Source: Hoyosella altamirensis
GTDB lineage: Bacteria > Actinomycetota > Actinomycetes > Mycobacteriales > Mycobacteriaceae
Length of the DNA stretch: 64,000 nt
Assembly (NCBI RefSeq): GCF_014191505.1
Contig: NZ_JACHWS010000001.1
Location: 124,001-188,000, forward strand
Direction: 5' to 3'
Numbering within the stretch: position 1 is the stretch's first letter; every line of letters starts with the position of its first letter. The notes below the pieces were generated by a model that saw only the letters and a program-made list of their open reading frames with translations, had not been told where the DNA came from and did not search any database. The translations under genes and the position numbers were made by a program. Positions 1-8,484 of the stretch are shown in pieces.

Positions 1-14
1 TCGGCGTCGTCACG

Positions 15-1010
15 ATGCCGAAGCTCAAGCGGAGTCCCGTTCAAGCGATAACGAGGCGCATCGCCGGGGCGATCGTGGCGCTAGTTCTGACGTCTACGCT
101 CGTATATTTCGACCGGGACGGTTACAGCAATTCGACCGTCGAACCGCTGACCTACCTTGACTGCTTGTATTACGCCACGGTGAGCCTGTCCACGACGGGC
201 TATGGCGATATCGCTCCGCTGACGCCTTTCGCGCGAGCTACCAACATTTTTGTCATCACGCCGCTCCGGGTGATGTTCTTTATCTTGCTCATCGGCACGA
301 CGCTGGAAGTCCTCACGGAGACTTCGCGGCAAGCCTGGAGAATTCAGCGCTGGAGGCAGCAGGTGCGCAATCACACCATCGTTGTGGGTTACGGAACCAA
401 AGGCCGCACCGCGGTTGACGCAATGATTGGAGACGGCGTGCGGCCGTCCGAAATCGTGGTGGTCGACACGGAACAATCTGTGCTCGACCACGCACAATCA
501 CGTGGGCTCGTCACGGTTCACGGATCTGCGACACGTTCGGATGTTCTGAAACTGGCTGGGGCCCCGCACGCGGCAGCGATTGTCGTCGCGACCAATCGAG
601 ACGACTCAGCTGTGCTGGCAACGCTGACGGCCCGCGAACTCGCACCTCGCGCGAAGATCGTCGCATCGATCAGAGAGGCGGAAAATACACACCTGCTCAA
701 GCAGTCTGGAGCTGACTCAGTCGTCGTGTCCTCGGAAACTGCGGGACGCCTCCTCGGGATTGCGACAACAACCCCGAACGTCGTTGAAATGATTGAGGAT
801 CTGCTGACGCCCGAAGTGGGTTTCGCGATTGCGGAACGACCTGTCTCCCGGGAAGAGGTCGGCGGCTCGCCTCGTCAGCTCCGCGATATCGTGCTGGGCG
901 TGGTGCGGGCGGGCCGCTTGACCCGTGTGGATGACCCGTCCGTGGGTACTGTCGAAAAGAACGACCGGCTTCTCTATATCCGCCGCGCACACGATGACAG
1001 GCGACAGTGA
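15..1010 (+). CDS. Potassium channel with RCK (TrkA-N) domain
   Basis: Two-TM ion-channel pore followed by a cytoplasmic NAD-binding RCK domain; such proteins are ligand-gated K+ channels of the plasma membrane. Visible: a hydrophobic helix at residues 16-31, the K+ selectivity filter TTGYGD at 60-65, a second helix about 75-98, then a Rossmann start (VVGYGTKGR, near 123). The C-terminal part resembles a TrkA-C/RCK-C domain. The frame is open upstream to the window edge and the M. tuberculosis relative (Rv3200c, as I recall) is longer, so the true start may lie outside the window. Its stop overlaps the start of nudC by 3 nt, so the two genes are probably translationally coupled. Confidence 0.88.
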   Translation: MPKLKRSPVQAITRRIAGAIVALVLTSTLVYFDRDGYSNSTVEPLTYLDCLYYATVSLSTTGYGDIAPLTPFARATNIFVITPLRVMFFILLIGTTLEVLTETSRQAWRIQRWRQQVRNHTIVVGYGTKGRTAVDAMIGDGVRPSEIVVVDTEQSVLDHAQSRGLVTVHGSATRSDVLKLAGAPHAAAIVVATNRDDSAVLATLTARELAPRAKIVASIREAENTHLLKQSGADSVVVSSETAGRLLGIATTTPNVVEMIEDLLTPEVGFAIAERPVSREEVGGSPRQLRDIVLGVVRAGRLTRVDDPSVGTVEKNDRLLYIRRAHDDRRQ

Positions 1011-1948
1011 TTAATGCATTCGAGCTGGCGAACACCCCGGCGCTTTCCAGGTCCGCGTTAGAACGCGCAGCGGAGCTCCGGAGCGCTCCAGATGTCCTCG
1101 GAGCAGGCTGGAAGCACGCAAAGGTGCTGTTGCTGAACGAGCAGAATCACGCGTTCGGTACTGCAACCCGGCTGCACCTTCTCGCAGGGCCTGCCGTAGC
1201 GGAGGCGCCACCATCGAACGCAATTCTTATTGCCATCGAGGGGGAAGAAGGATCCGGACGTCACGTCTGGGCGCTGCGCGGATCGCTGCCACCAGGCCAG
1301 GTTACGACGCTACGTGAGTCGGGCTCACTTCTCAGCCCCCGTGATGCTGGCCTTTTCACTACGGCTCAGGCAGTCCTGAACTGGCATGACGCGGCACGTT
1401 TCTGTGCTGTTTGTGGCGGCCCCACGGACGCTATCTCGGCGGGATGGGCGCGCCGATGCCGGTCGTGTGGCCGGGAAGACTATCCGCGAACCGACCCTGC
1501 GGTCATTTGCCTAGTGCATGACGGGGGAGACCGAGTACTGCTCGCGCGCCAGCCATCTTGGCCGTCGGGTCGATATTCGCTGCTAGCGGGCTTCGTCGAG
1601 GCAGGGGAATCCGCTGAGGCTTGCGTGCACCGCGAAATCGCCGAAGAAGTGGGCGTCGCGGTGCGCGACGTCCGTTACCTGGGCAGCCAGCCGTGGCCTT
1701 TTCCGCGGTCGCTGATGCTCGGCTACCACGCGCTTGCAGATCCGGCCGAGCCCATCACTCCCGAACCGGGGGAAATCGAGGAAGCGCGATGGTTCGGTCT
1801 CACCGAGGTCGAGTCCGCGGTGGCCGCCATGGCTGCTACCGCAACCCGCGGCGAATCCAGGACTGCGGCTACTGCGTTTACCCCTCCGGGGGCTGTCTCT
1901 ATTGCGCACGGCATTCTGACAGCGTGGGTACGGGCTCGGCGCGCGTGA
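1007..1948 (+). CDS. nudC: NADH pyrophosphatase NudC (Nudix)
   Basis: Hydrolyses NAD(H) to NMN(H) and AMP; the family also removes NAD caps from RNA. A zinc ribbon of four cysteines (C133, C136, C151, C154) is followed by a perfect Nudix box at residues 195-217 (G-x5-E-x7-REIAEEVGV). Just behind is the NudC-specific signature SQPWPFPRS (227-235), which separates NudC from other Nudix enzymes. Length 313 aa is normal. The GTG start overlaps the TGA of the K+ channel gene (GTGA), which indicates an operon. It ends two bases before the stop of the convergent mrx1 gene. Confidence 0.95.
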   Translation: MINAFELANTPALSRSALERAAELRSAPDVLGAGWKHAKVLLLNEQNHAFGTATRLHLLAGPAVAEAPPSNAILIAIEGEEGSGRHVWALRGSLPPGQVTTLRESGSLLSPRDAGLFTTAQAVLNWHDAARFCAVCGGPTDAISAGWARRCRSCGREDYPRTDPAVICLVHDGGDRVLLARQPSWPSGRYSLLAGFVEAGESAEACVHREIAEEVGVAVRDVRYLGSQPWPFPRSLMLGYHALADPAEPITPEPGEIEEARWFGLTEVESAVAAMAATATRGESRTAATAFTPPGAVSIAHGILTAWVRARRA

Positions 1949-1950
1949 GT

Positions 1951-2214
1951 TCAGTTCGCCAGAATCTGCTTGACCTGCGCGAGTGACGGGTTGGTGGCGG
2001 TAGCCCCGTTGGGGAACTTCACAGTGGGTACCACGTGGTTGCCGTTGTTGACCCTGCCAACGAAATCAGCCGCATGCTGGTCGAACTCAATGTCGACCTC
2101 TTCGTAAGCGATCCCCGCTGCACTGAGCTGTTTCTTGAGGCGGATGCAATATCCGCACCATGTCGTGGAATACACCGTGATCGGGCTGTTCTGAGAAACT
2201 GCTACATCTGTCAC
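1951..2214 (-). CDS. mrx1: Mycoredoxin (glutaredoxin-like, CGYC)
   Basis: Small thioredoxin-fold protein that reduces mycothiol mixed disulfides in actinobacteria. The active site TTWCGYC is close to the N terminus, and VPTVKF supplies the cis-proline of the fold. I chose the GTG at 2214 (87 aa) because the M. tuberculosis protein is about 84 aa; longer starts exist at 2247 (ATG) and 2292 (GTG), and none has a convincing SD. It is divergent from uvrD2 and convergent with nudC, the same order as Rv3198A in M. tuberculosis. Confidence 0.9.
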   Translation of the reverse strand: MTDVAVSQNSPITVYSTTWCGYCIRLKKQLSAAGIAYEEVDIEFDQHAADFVGRVNNGNHVVPTVKFPNGATATNPSLAQVKQILAN

Positions 2215-2297
2215 GCTGAGAGTGAACCACTTGTTGAGCCCGGACATTCCGGATGCCGCCCGGTGTGTGGGATTCTTCACTGTCGTACCCACCTGCC

Positions 2298-4391
2298 ATG
2301 ATGGGTGCCATGTCCCGACCTTCCGCGACCAAAGCCCGTATCTCCGCTACTGACTTGCTGGACGGTCTCGACCCGGAGCAGCGCGCTGCTGTCATCGCGC
2401 CTCGCGGTCCTGTGTGCGTACTTGCGGGAGCGGGCACCGGAAAGACCCGAACCGTCACTCGCCGAATCGCACATCTGGTCTCATCCGGCCACGTGGCTGC
2501 GGGGCAGGTCCTTGCCGTCACCTTCACGACGAGGGCTGCGGGGGAAATGCGCACGCGTTTGCGCGAGCTAGCCGCCACGGGGGTCGCGGATCCATCGTGC
2601 GGAACTGTGCAGGCCAGGACCTTTCACGCTGCAGCAATGCGCCAGCTGAGGTACTTCTGGCCACGCGTCATTGGCGAAACATCGTGGCAGCTGATGGATC
2701 GGAAGTTCCCCGCTGTTCGGCAGGCGGCCCAGGCTGCCCGCGCATCGACAGATCCGGACAGCGTACGTGACCTCACCGCAGAGATTGAATGGGCGAAGTC
2801 GCGTCTGATCGCACCGGACGATTACGCCTCCGCGGTCGTGGAAGAGGGCCGTGACTCACCTGCTCCGCCTGAAATTTTCACCCGTGTCTACCAGAATTAC
2901 GAGCAGCTCAAAGTCTCCGGTGACACGATGATGCTCGACTTTGACGACCTTCTGATATTCACCGCCGCCGCACTGGAGGAGAATGCGGTCGTCGCTGATG
3001 AGTTCCGCGATCGCTACCGCTCGTTCCTGGTCGACGAATACCAGGATGTGACACCGCTACAGCAGCGCGTACTCGATGCGTGGCTCGGTGAACGGGACGA
3101 TCTTACGGTCGTCGGTGATGCGAACCAGACCATTTACTCGTTCACGGGCGCCACGCCCGCGTACCTACTGAACTTCTCCCGCCGATTCCCCGAAGCTACC
3201 GTGGTCCGTCTCGTCCGCGACTATCGTTCGACCCCGCAGGTGGTGGGACTGGCGAACGATGTGATCGGTGCCGCGCGTGGCCGGATCGCGGGTATGCGGC
3301 TCGAACTAGTTGGACAGCGGGCGAACGGGCCCGAACCGGAGTTCACTCAGTTCGATGATGAAGCGACCGAAGCCGCGGGGATTGCTGCACGCATCAAGAA
3401 GCTTCAGGCACGCGGGGTTCCGGCATCTGAAATGGCTATCTTGTTTCGGATCAATGCCCAGTCCGAGGTGTATGAGCAGGCACTGACTGAAGCGAAGATC
3501 CCATTCCAGGTGCGCGGTGGTGAAGGGTTTTTCTCGCGGACAGAGGTAAAACAGGCAATGGGCGCGCTGCGCGCAGCGGCGGACCGGAGTGATTTGCCTG
3601 ACGACGTGCCGTTGGACCGATTGGTGCGAGCCGTGCTCGTGCCGCACGGGCTTACTGAGGCTGCGCCCCCGGGACAGCAGGCACGGGAACGGTGGGAGTC
3701 GCTCGTCGCGCTGGAGCGACTAGCAGCCGACCTGGCCGCGATGCAGCCAAATCTGACGATCAGGGAACTCGTCAGCGAATTGCAGGAAAGAGCCGCGTCG
3801 CGCCAGCCACCAGTGGTGGATGGCGTCACCCTCGCTTCGCTTCATGCCGCCAAGGGCCTCGAGTGGGATGCGGTTTTCCTCGCTGGACTGACCGACGGAA
3901 CGCTGCCCATTTCGCATGCTCTCGGCGACCGTGATGGGACGGGCGCGGAGAACGCGATCGAAGAGGAACGCCGTCTCTTCTATGTCGGCGTGACACGTGC
4001 GCGTGAACACCTGACGCTTACCTGGGCGCTTGCGCGGGGAGAAGGTGGCCGCAAAACGCGCAAGCCCTCGCGTTTCCTTGCTCCGTTTCTGCCAGCGGGA
4101 TCTTCCACCCAGCGCGCCGCCAGTGGTAAGCGGTCTAAAACCACACGGGACCATCTCGATCCGGCGGGGGAGGAACTCTTCGAACGTCTGAAGACGTGGC
4201 GCCTTGCAACCGCACGTGACCTTGACGTTCCCGCGTTCGTGGTGTTCACCGACGCAACGCTCACTGCAATCGCTGAGAAACAGCCAGCCGACGGGGCAGC
4301 ACTCGTGAAGATCCCCGGTATCGGTGCCGCGAAGCTCGAGCGGTTCGGCGCGGATGTTCTCGCGGTCGTCAACGGTGGGGGCGTGGGCTGA
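2298..4391 (+). CDS. uvrD2: ATP-dependent DNA helicase UvrD2
   Basis: Superfamily-1A 3'-5' helicase involved in DNA repair. Walker A GAGTGKT is at residues 44-50, the DExx box appears as [11 protein letters not shown] (about residue 235), and later motifs include the Q-rich [10 protein letters not shown] and the VTRA of motif VI. The C-terminal 75 residues form an HRDC-like domain (helix-hairpin with [13 protein letters not shown]), typical of actinobacterial UvrD2 and absent from UvrD1. There are two adjacent ATG codons (2298, 2301) and a third at 2310 (MSRPSATK); no clear SD separates them. About 697 aa, matching the usual ~700. Transcribed toward whiB7 as in mycobacteria. Confidence 0.93.
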   Translation: MMGAMSRPSATKARISATDLLDGLDPEQRAAVIAPRGPVCVLAGAGTGKTRTVTRRIAHLVSSGHVAAGQVLAVTFTTRAAGEMRTRLRELAATGVADPSCGTVQARTFHAAAMRQLRYFWPRVIGETSWQLMDRKFPAVRQAAQAARASTDPDSVRDLTAEIEWAKSRLIAPDDYASAVVEEGRDSPAPPEIFTRVYQNYEQLKVSGDTMMLDFDDLLIFTAAALEENAVVADEFRDRYRSFLVDEYQDVTPLQQRVLDAWLGERDDLTVVGDANQTIYSFTGATPAYLLNFSRRFPEATVVRLVRDYRSTPQVVGLANDVIGAARGRIAGMRLELVGQRANGPEPEFTQFDDEATEAAGIAARIKKLQARGVPASEMAILFRINAQSEVYEQALTEAKIPFQVRGGEGFFSRTEVKQAMGALRAAADRSDLPDDVPLDRLVRAVLVPHGLTEAAPPGQQARERWESLVALERLAADLAAMQPNLTIRELVSELQERAASRQPPVVDGVTLASLHAAKGLEWDAVFLAGLTDGTLPISHALGDRDGTGAENAIEEERRLFYVGVTRAREHLTLTWALARGEGGRKTRKPSRFLAPFLPAGSSTQRAASGKRSKTTRDHLDPAGEELFERLKTWRLATARDLDVPAFVVFTDATLTAIAEKQPADGAALVKIPGIGAAKLERFGADVLAVVNGGGVG

Positions 4392-4423
4392 GGATGGGCA
4401 CTCGGGAATGTGTTTGTGCAGCT

Positions 4424-4463
4424 AGAAAATAGGTTGTGCCTTCTGTAGGTCACGGATTACTCT
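4424..4463 (+). promoter_or_regulatory. Predicted whiB7 promoter with AT-rich WhiB7/SigA element
   Basis: Directly visible: an AT-rich stretch AGAAAATA (4424-4431) immediately upstream of a -35-like TTGTGC (4434-4439), 18 nt spacer, and a -10 TACTCT (4458-4463). WhiB7 is known to bind SigA and to contact an AT-rich block just upstream of the -35 through its AT-hook, so this arrangement fits an autoregulated whiB7 promoter. It predicts a 5' leader of roughly 490 nt. The position of the start site is inferred. Confidence 0.6.
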
Positions 4464-4570
4464 GAAAACACCCGACACGCGAGGGGCCGGCTACTGCTGG
4501 CGTCGAGCGTGTCACAACTCGGGCAGGGCTCACTCTTAGGTGCCTCCCGATCTGACTGAGGAGGAGCGAG

Positions 4571-4786
4571 GTGGACAACGCAATCGTAGGTGCGATCCAT
4601 GGCATTGGTGTCAATGCATGGGGCGCGACGGCTGCTGCTCCCGCTTTCCTCGCTACTGCAGGCGACGTAGCGACTGCGCGCCGCCGCGTGACGGCCACCG
4701 CCGCAGAACTAGCGGCCATGCAGCCCATCAGCCAGATCGCACCAGGGTCCGTTCAAGGTCTCACAGCGAATCCCCGAACGGCGTAG
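4571..4786 (+). CDS. Possible upstream ORF in the whiB7 leader (71 aa)
   Basis: Small Ala-rich ORF beginning with GTG behind a strong SD (GAGGAGGAGCG). It lies entirely inside the predicted whiB7 leader and ends 20 nt before two consecutive stable hairpins. I recognise no domain: no signal peptide, no cysteine, a short Arg cluster (ARRRV, residues 36-40). whiB7 leaders in other actinobacteria carry upstream ORFs whose translation controls attenuation, so a regulatory role of translation, not a functional product, is the favoured reading. It could also be an unrelated small protein or chance. Confidence 0.45.
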   Translation: MDNAIVGAIHGIGVNAWGATAAAPAFLATAGDVATARRRVTATAAELAAMQPISQIAPGSVQGLTANPRTA

Positions 4787-4806
4787 CCGAGGGATTACCG
4801 CCGCAC

Positions 4807-4840
4807 GAGGCCACGGACCGCCAGTCGGATCCGTGGCTTC
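4807..4840 (+). promoter_or_regulatory. whiB7 leader hairpin 1
   Basis: Inverted repeat with an 11-bp stem (4807-4817 against 4830-4840, one G-U pair; core CCACGGA/TCCGTGG) and a 12-nt loop. It follows the leader ORF stop at 4786 by 20 nt. There is no U-tract behind it, so it is not a canonical intrinsic terminator; it may act with the next hairpin in attenuation or as an RNA stability or Rho-related element. Confidence 0.5.
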
Positions 4841-4848
4841 GGCCATGT

Positions 4849-4882
4849 CGTCGCATGACAGCCCAAAACATCTGTCACGACG
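4849..4882 (+). promoter_or_regulatory. whiB7 leader hairpin 2
   Basis: Stem CGTCG(CA)TGACAG at 4849-4861 pairs with CTGTCACGACG at 4872-4882, leaving a 2-nt bulge and a 10-nt loop CCCAAAACAT. It lies 8 nt after hairpin 1 and 80 nt before the whiB7 start. Two adjacent stems after an ORF are the layout expected for translation-dependent attenuation, but alternative pairing has not been computed. Confidence 0.45.
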
Positions 4883-4961
4883 CTCAATTAGCTGAGGCCC
4901 CGGTCCGCTGGTCAAGGAATGCACTAAGTCAAACCTTCACCTGAGCCCGAGGAGCACTACC

Positions 4962-5273
4962 GTGACCATCGACATTGGACACAGAACCGGTGTCGGACTA
5001 TCCGCATCCGTCGTCCGCGTTCTGCCGGACCGTCTTCGCGCACTCCCGTGCCGACGCGAGGATCCTGACCTGTGGTTCGCTGATAGTCCCGCTGACCTTG
5101 AATACGCGAAAACACTGTGCGCAGAGTGCCCGGTGCGTGCGAGGTGCCTCGAACTTGCGCTCGACCGGCAAGAACCCTGGGGCGTGTGGGGTGGCGAGAT
5201 ATTTGATCGCGGCGCGATCGTCGCGCGAAAAAGACCGCGTGGTCGCCCGCCGAAAGCATCACCGGCCGCATGA
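4962..5273 (+). CDS. whiB7: Transcriptional regulator WhiB7
   Basis: Fe-S cluster regulator that activates intrinsic antibiotic-resistance genes with the housekeeping sigma factor. The four cluster cysteines are C30, C53, C56 and C62 (C-x22-C-x2-C-x5-C). The Wbl turn GVWGGE is at 74-79 and the AT-hook RGRPPK at 93-98, which is diagnostic of WhiB7 among WhiB proteins. 103 aa is typical. The GTG start has a good SD (GAGGAG at 4949-4954). It is preceded by a ~500-nt leader and is convergent with the ABC1 kinase gene, as in M. tuberculosis. Confidence 0.96.
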   Translation: MTIDIGHRTGVGLSASVVRVLPDRLRALPCRREDPDLWFADSPADLEYAKTLCAECPVRARCLELALDRQEPWGVWGGEIFDRGAIVARKRPRGRPPKASPAA

Positions 5274-5306
5274 GGCGCTGGTCCGCCGTGCCGGGGGCTT
5301 GTTGAG

Positions 5307-6656
5307 TCAGTCTGCAACAGCCTCCGGCACCCACTGGCGAACTATCTGGCCGAACGGTACGTGCGCGTCAAGCTGGCAAAGCACGGCCACGGTGCTGATC
5401 AGCACCCGGTGCAGCATCATGTACTGCGCGGGCATCGTGAAGGTTCGCGCAGTCCGGAACTCGTTGCCCCGCCAGTTCGAGTATTGAGCGGCGACGCGCT
5501 GCATCCATTCCCTGGAGAAAGTGAACGATTCGGCCCGAAGAGGTTCAAGCAGCGGATGCAAGAACTCCGCTAGGTCCTCTGTCTCCGGGGAGCGTTCTGC
5601 GGCTAAATAGCCCGCTTCGACCATGTGATCAAGCAGTTCTCCGTAATGCTCACCGACAGCCAGCGCAATCATTTTCGTCAGCTCCGGCGGGAAGCCACCG
5701 CTCAAGGACACAATCGCACCGAAGTCGATCACGCCGAGCCGTCCGTCATCGAGGATCATGAAGTTCCCCGGATGTGCGTCCGTGTGAATCATCGACGTGA
5801 GCGCCGGTGAGGACAACGCGAACTCTGTGAGCATTTGCGCTGCGTGACTGCGCTGCACCGCGCTGCCGCCAGCGATCACTCGGGATAGCGGCAGACCTTC
5901 GATCCACTCCGTCACGATCACCTTGGGCGCACTCGCCACCACCTTCGGGATCCGAATGTACGGACTGTCGGCAAACGCCTCCGCGAAAGTGCGCTGGTTG
6001 TCAGCCTCGAGCCGATAGTCGAGTTCCTCGACAGACCTCGCGGTGAGTTCGTCAACGAGCGCGCGGATATCGGTCCCTGGTGCCAGCGGCTTGAACAGAG
6101 GAGCGAGGCGGCCGATCTGGCGCAGGTCGGAGCGCAGCGCCTCATCCGCCCCTGGATACTGAATTTTGACAGCGACCTCTCGGCCGTCTGCCCATCGTGC
6201 CTTGTGTACCTGACCGATGCTCGCCGCGGCCGCCGGTATTTCGTCGAACTCGGAGACGTGATCGCGCCACGAGGTACCGAGTTGTTGATCGAGGACCCTA
6301 TGGACCTGCTGCGGGCGCATCGGCGGAGCGTCCCGCTGCAGCTTTGTCAGCGCCTCCCTGTACGGCGCGGAGAGGTGCTCCGGTACGGCAGCTTCGAAGA
6401 CGCTCATCGCCTGGCCGAGCTTCATCGCGCCGCCCTTGAGTTCACCAAGGACGTTGAAGAGCTGCTCCGCGGCTCTTGCAGCCATTTCGGCGCTCACTTC
6501 TTCGCTGCTTTGCCCCGCGATCCGGCGGCCCAGGCCCGCCGCTGCCCGGCCAGCGTAGCCAAGCGGCAGTCTGGCGAGTTTTGCGGTGCGGGCAGCGCGG
6601 CCTCGTGGAATAGCAGTCACCCCAACATCATTACTGAAATTGCTGGCCGTGCCCAA
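5307..6656 (-). CDS. ABC1/UbiB atypical kinase-like protein
   Basis: Member of the ABC1 (AarF/UbiB/ADCK) family of protein-kinase-like ATPases; the M. tuberculosis counterpart next to whiB7 is Rv3197. Visible: the family KxGQ motif in GGAMKLGQAMS (about 76-86), the Ala-rich nucleotide loop AAAASIGQVHKA, the lysine in VAVKIQYPG, and a catalytic-loop-like HTDAHPGNFM with metal-binding IDFG further on. 449 aa is normal. The start is TTG at 6656 with GGGAAG just upstream. The cellular substrate is unknown; the neighbourhood hints at a role in WhiB7-linked drug tolerance. Confidence 0.88.
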   Translation of the reverse strand: MGTASNFSNDVGVTAIPRGRAARTAKLARLPLGYAGRAAAGLGRRIAGQSSEEVSAEMAARAAEQLFNVLGELKGGAMKLGQAMSVFEAAVPEHLSAPYREALTKLQRDAPPMRPQQVHRVLDQQLGTSWRDHVSEFDEIPAAAASIGQVHKARWADGREVAVKIQYPGADEALRSDLRQIGRLAPLFKPLAPGTDIRALVDELTARSVEELDYRLEADNQRTFAEAFADSPYIRIPKVVASAPKVIVTEWIEGLPLSRVIAGGSAVQRSHAAQMLTEFALSSPALTSMIHTDAHPGNFMILDDGRLGVIDFGAIVSLSGGFPPELTKMIALAVGEHYGELLDHMVEAGYLAAERSPETEDLAEFLHPLLEPLRAESFTFSREWMQRVAAQYSNWRGNEFRTARTFTMPAQYMMLHRVLISTVAVLCQLDAHVPFGQIVRQWVPEAVAD

Positions 6657-6687
6657 CTTCCCTGCCAGTCGTGTCCGAAAACATTCG

Positions 6688-7629
6688 TCAGGCAGCTGAA
6701 TCCCCGGCGCCGCCCGGCTCGCCTGTCCAGCACGAGCAGAGCGGATGACGCGGCCAGTCCCGTGTCGTCATGGTGACCGTCAGCGGGTCGATCTCCACAG
6801 TCGCACCGAGAGTCGCGGGCGGTCCGAGTGGGCCCGGATCGTTCGGCCTCCTAGCAGCGGCGAGAACAAGTTCGACCTGGCTGAGCGCATAGCCTGCTGC
6901 CGCGTGGATCGTCGCCGGTGACGCATGGGTGACACTGCCGGTAAGCTGCGCGGCGATATGCGGCCACTCCGGGTCGCGATCGGTTCGGTACAAGTCTGCA
7001 CACCTGAGGCAGCTGGTAGCGCCGGGGAGGACTAGCGGACCGATTAGTCCGCGCCCGTCACGCACACGCACGGCGAGATGGGGCAGCTGCTCGCGGATGA
7101 GGAAGTCATTGAGGACCGGGCTGACAAGCGCAGAATCTGTGAGTACGACGAGGAGCGGGCGTGTTCGCGCGATACATTCTTGGGATCGTTGCTGGTTCGG
7201 TGTTGTGAACTTGGTCACCTGAACTCCAAGTTCAGGGAGCGCGCCTGCGAGCACATCGGCCAGGGGGCCCCTTCCCGCCAAAGCAACGGCAGCCGCCTCC
7301 GGAGCAGTCGTATGCCCGGCGCCGGCAAGCACTCCAACGTCCCGCAGGTGACTTAGGAGCGTCAGAAAGGACGTGCGGGAAGCGCCCGCGCGCTCACCGG
7401 CGCGCACCGCCGCATCGATAGCCATCGTGCCATCCAGGGAACGGAGTATTCGGGCCAGGGCGTCCGCGCTGCACCCCGGTGGCGGTGAGATGAGCAGAGC
7501 GGTCTCGGGGTCCCAGCCGATCTGCACATCTCCGCACGGACGGACCAGTACCGGCCTGTTCCGGTCGACGACGGGATTCTGTCGGCCATTCGTGTCAGCC
7601 GTCCATGGGGACTGGTTGTCGTGCGTCAC
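6688..7629 (-). CDS. Orphan TOMM cyclodehydratase/E1-like protein
   Basis: Resembles the ThiF/E1-like leader-peptide-binding component of azole/TOMM cyclodehydratases. The Rossmann-like part starts near residue 115, and a CxxC pair (SCLRCADLYRTDRDPEW) with a second CxC close to the C terminus (HPLCSCW) would form the structural zinc site. There is no YcaO-domain partner, precursor peptide or transporter in the window. A relative occupies the same place in mycobacteria (Rv3196), so it is a conserved stand-alone gene, not a recent antibiotic cluster. GTG start at 7629 without a good SD. Substrate unknown. Confidence 0.7.
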   Translation of the reverse strand: MTHDNQSPWTADTNGRQNPVVDRNRPVLVRPCGDVQIGWDPETALLISPPPGCSADALARILRSLDGTMAIDAAVRAGERAGASRTSFLTLLSHLRDVGVLAGAGHTTAPEAAAVALAGRGPLADVLAGALPELGVQVTKFTTPNQQRSQECIARTRPLLVVLTDSALVSPVLNDFLIREQLPHLAVRVRDGRGLIGPLVLPGATSCLRCADLYRTDRDPEWPHIAAQLTGSVTHASPATIHAAAGYALSQVELVLAAARRPNDPGPLGPPATLGATVEIDPLTVTMTTRDWPRHPLCSCWTGEPGGAGDSAA

Positions 7630-7668
7630 ATTCCAAGCTTTGCATGAAGCACCGGTGGCTCACCGAAG

Positions 7669-7716
7669 TTATCCACAGCGCTGGAGCAGGGGGCGGTAAA
7701 TCACGATTTATCCACA
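7669..7716 (+). promoter_or_regulatory. Two perfect DnaA boxes in direct repeat
   Basis: TTATCCACA occurs at 7669-7677 and again at 7708-7716, same orientation, start-to-start 39 nt, in the 150-bp divergent intergenic region between the E1-like gene and the YgjP-like peptidase. Both match the DnaA-box consensus exactly. The setting (far from dnaA/dnaN) suggests DnaA-controlled transcription or a DnaA-titrating or reactivating site, not oriC. Confidence 0.6.
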
Positions 7717-7779
7717 GGCGGACGCGCGGAAGCGACTCTGGGGCGGACGGCTAGCCGCTACATCGCTATCCTTCACATC

Positions 7780-8472
7780 ATGAGCGACGGATCGCGGCGG
7801 GGCCGCAAGGCCGCCCCTTCTCCCGTCAGTGCGGGGATTCTTGATCAGCCATCAGTGATTCGGACCGCGCGTCCGGAAACAGTCACAGAGCATGCACTCG
7901 GCAAGGTTGAAATTCGCCGAAGTCCGCGAAGGCGAAAAACGATCAGTGCCCGGCGCGAGGGCGATCGCATCGTTGTCCTTGTTCCGAGTGGCCTTTCTGA
8001 ATCCACCGAGGCTGAATTGGTGGAGCGTATGGTCACGAAGATCCGGAAGGCAGATCAGCGGCGCGATGTACAGCGCGGCGGGGACAACGAGCGGCTCGAA
8101 GAACGAGCGCGCCAGCTTTCGTGGCGGTGGCTCGACGGTGCGGCAGAACCGAAATCCGTCCGCTGGGTGCCAGCTATGCGTACTCGGTGGGCGTCGTGCA
8201 CCCCTGAAGACGGGACGATCCGCGTCAGTACGCTACTTCGCGCAGTTCCGGACTACGTCCTCGACTACGTGCTCGTCCACGAACTCGTACACCTCATCGT
8301 TCCGGGCGGGCATCCACCGGAATTCTGGGAACACGTCTACCGGTTCCCACGGACCGAGCGCGCGGTCGGCTTCCTTGAGGCGTACTCACGGATGAGCACC
8401 GTCAATCCCGATGGCAACAACGAGATTGGCGAGTGCCGAGACGGCGATCGCGCGGTGGCGGCGGAGCGCTAG
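7780..8472 (+). CDS. YgjP-like M48-type zinc metallopeptidase
   Basis: DUF45/YgjP family protein with the gluzincin signature HELVH (in LVHELVHLIVPGGH, about residue 167) and the preceding family motif RWASC. The N-terminal ~35 residues are basic and low-complexity. No signal peptide, so probably cytoplasmic. No SD precedes the ATG; instead a -10-like TATCCT (7767-7772) ends 8 nt upstream of the start, consistent with a leaderless transcript. Peptidase activity has not been generally demonstrated for the family. Confidence 0.85.
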   Translation: MSDGSRRGRKAAPSPVSAGILDQPSVIRTARPETVTEHALGKVEIRRSPRRRKTISARREGDRIVVLVPSGLSESTEAELVERMVTKIRKADQRRDVQRGGDNERLEERARQLSWRWLDGAAEPKSVRWVPAMRTRWASCTPEDGTIRVSTLLRAVPDYVLDYVLVHELVHLIVPGGHPPEFWEHVYRFPRTERAVGFLEAYSRMSTVNPDGNNEIGECRDGDRAVAAER

Positions 8473-8484
8473 AGACTGGCCGGG

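Noticed and set aside
81-497. Minus-strand frame under the K+ channel gene
   Set aside because: Antisense shadow of a gene with clear motifs; Arg/His-rich with no domain.
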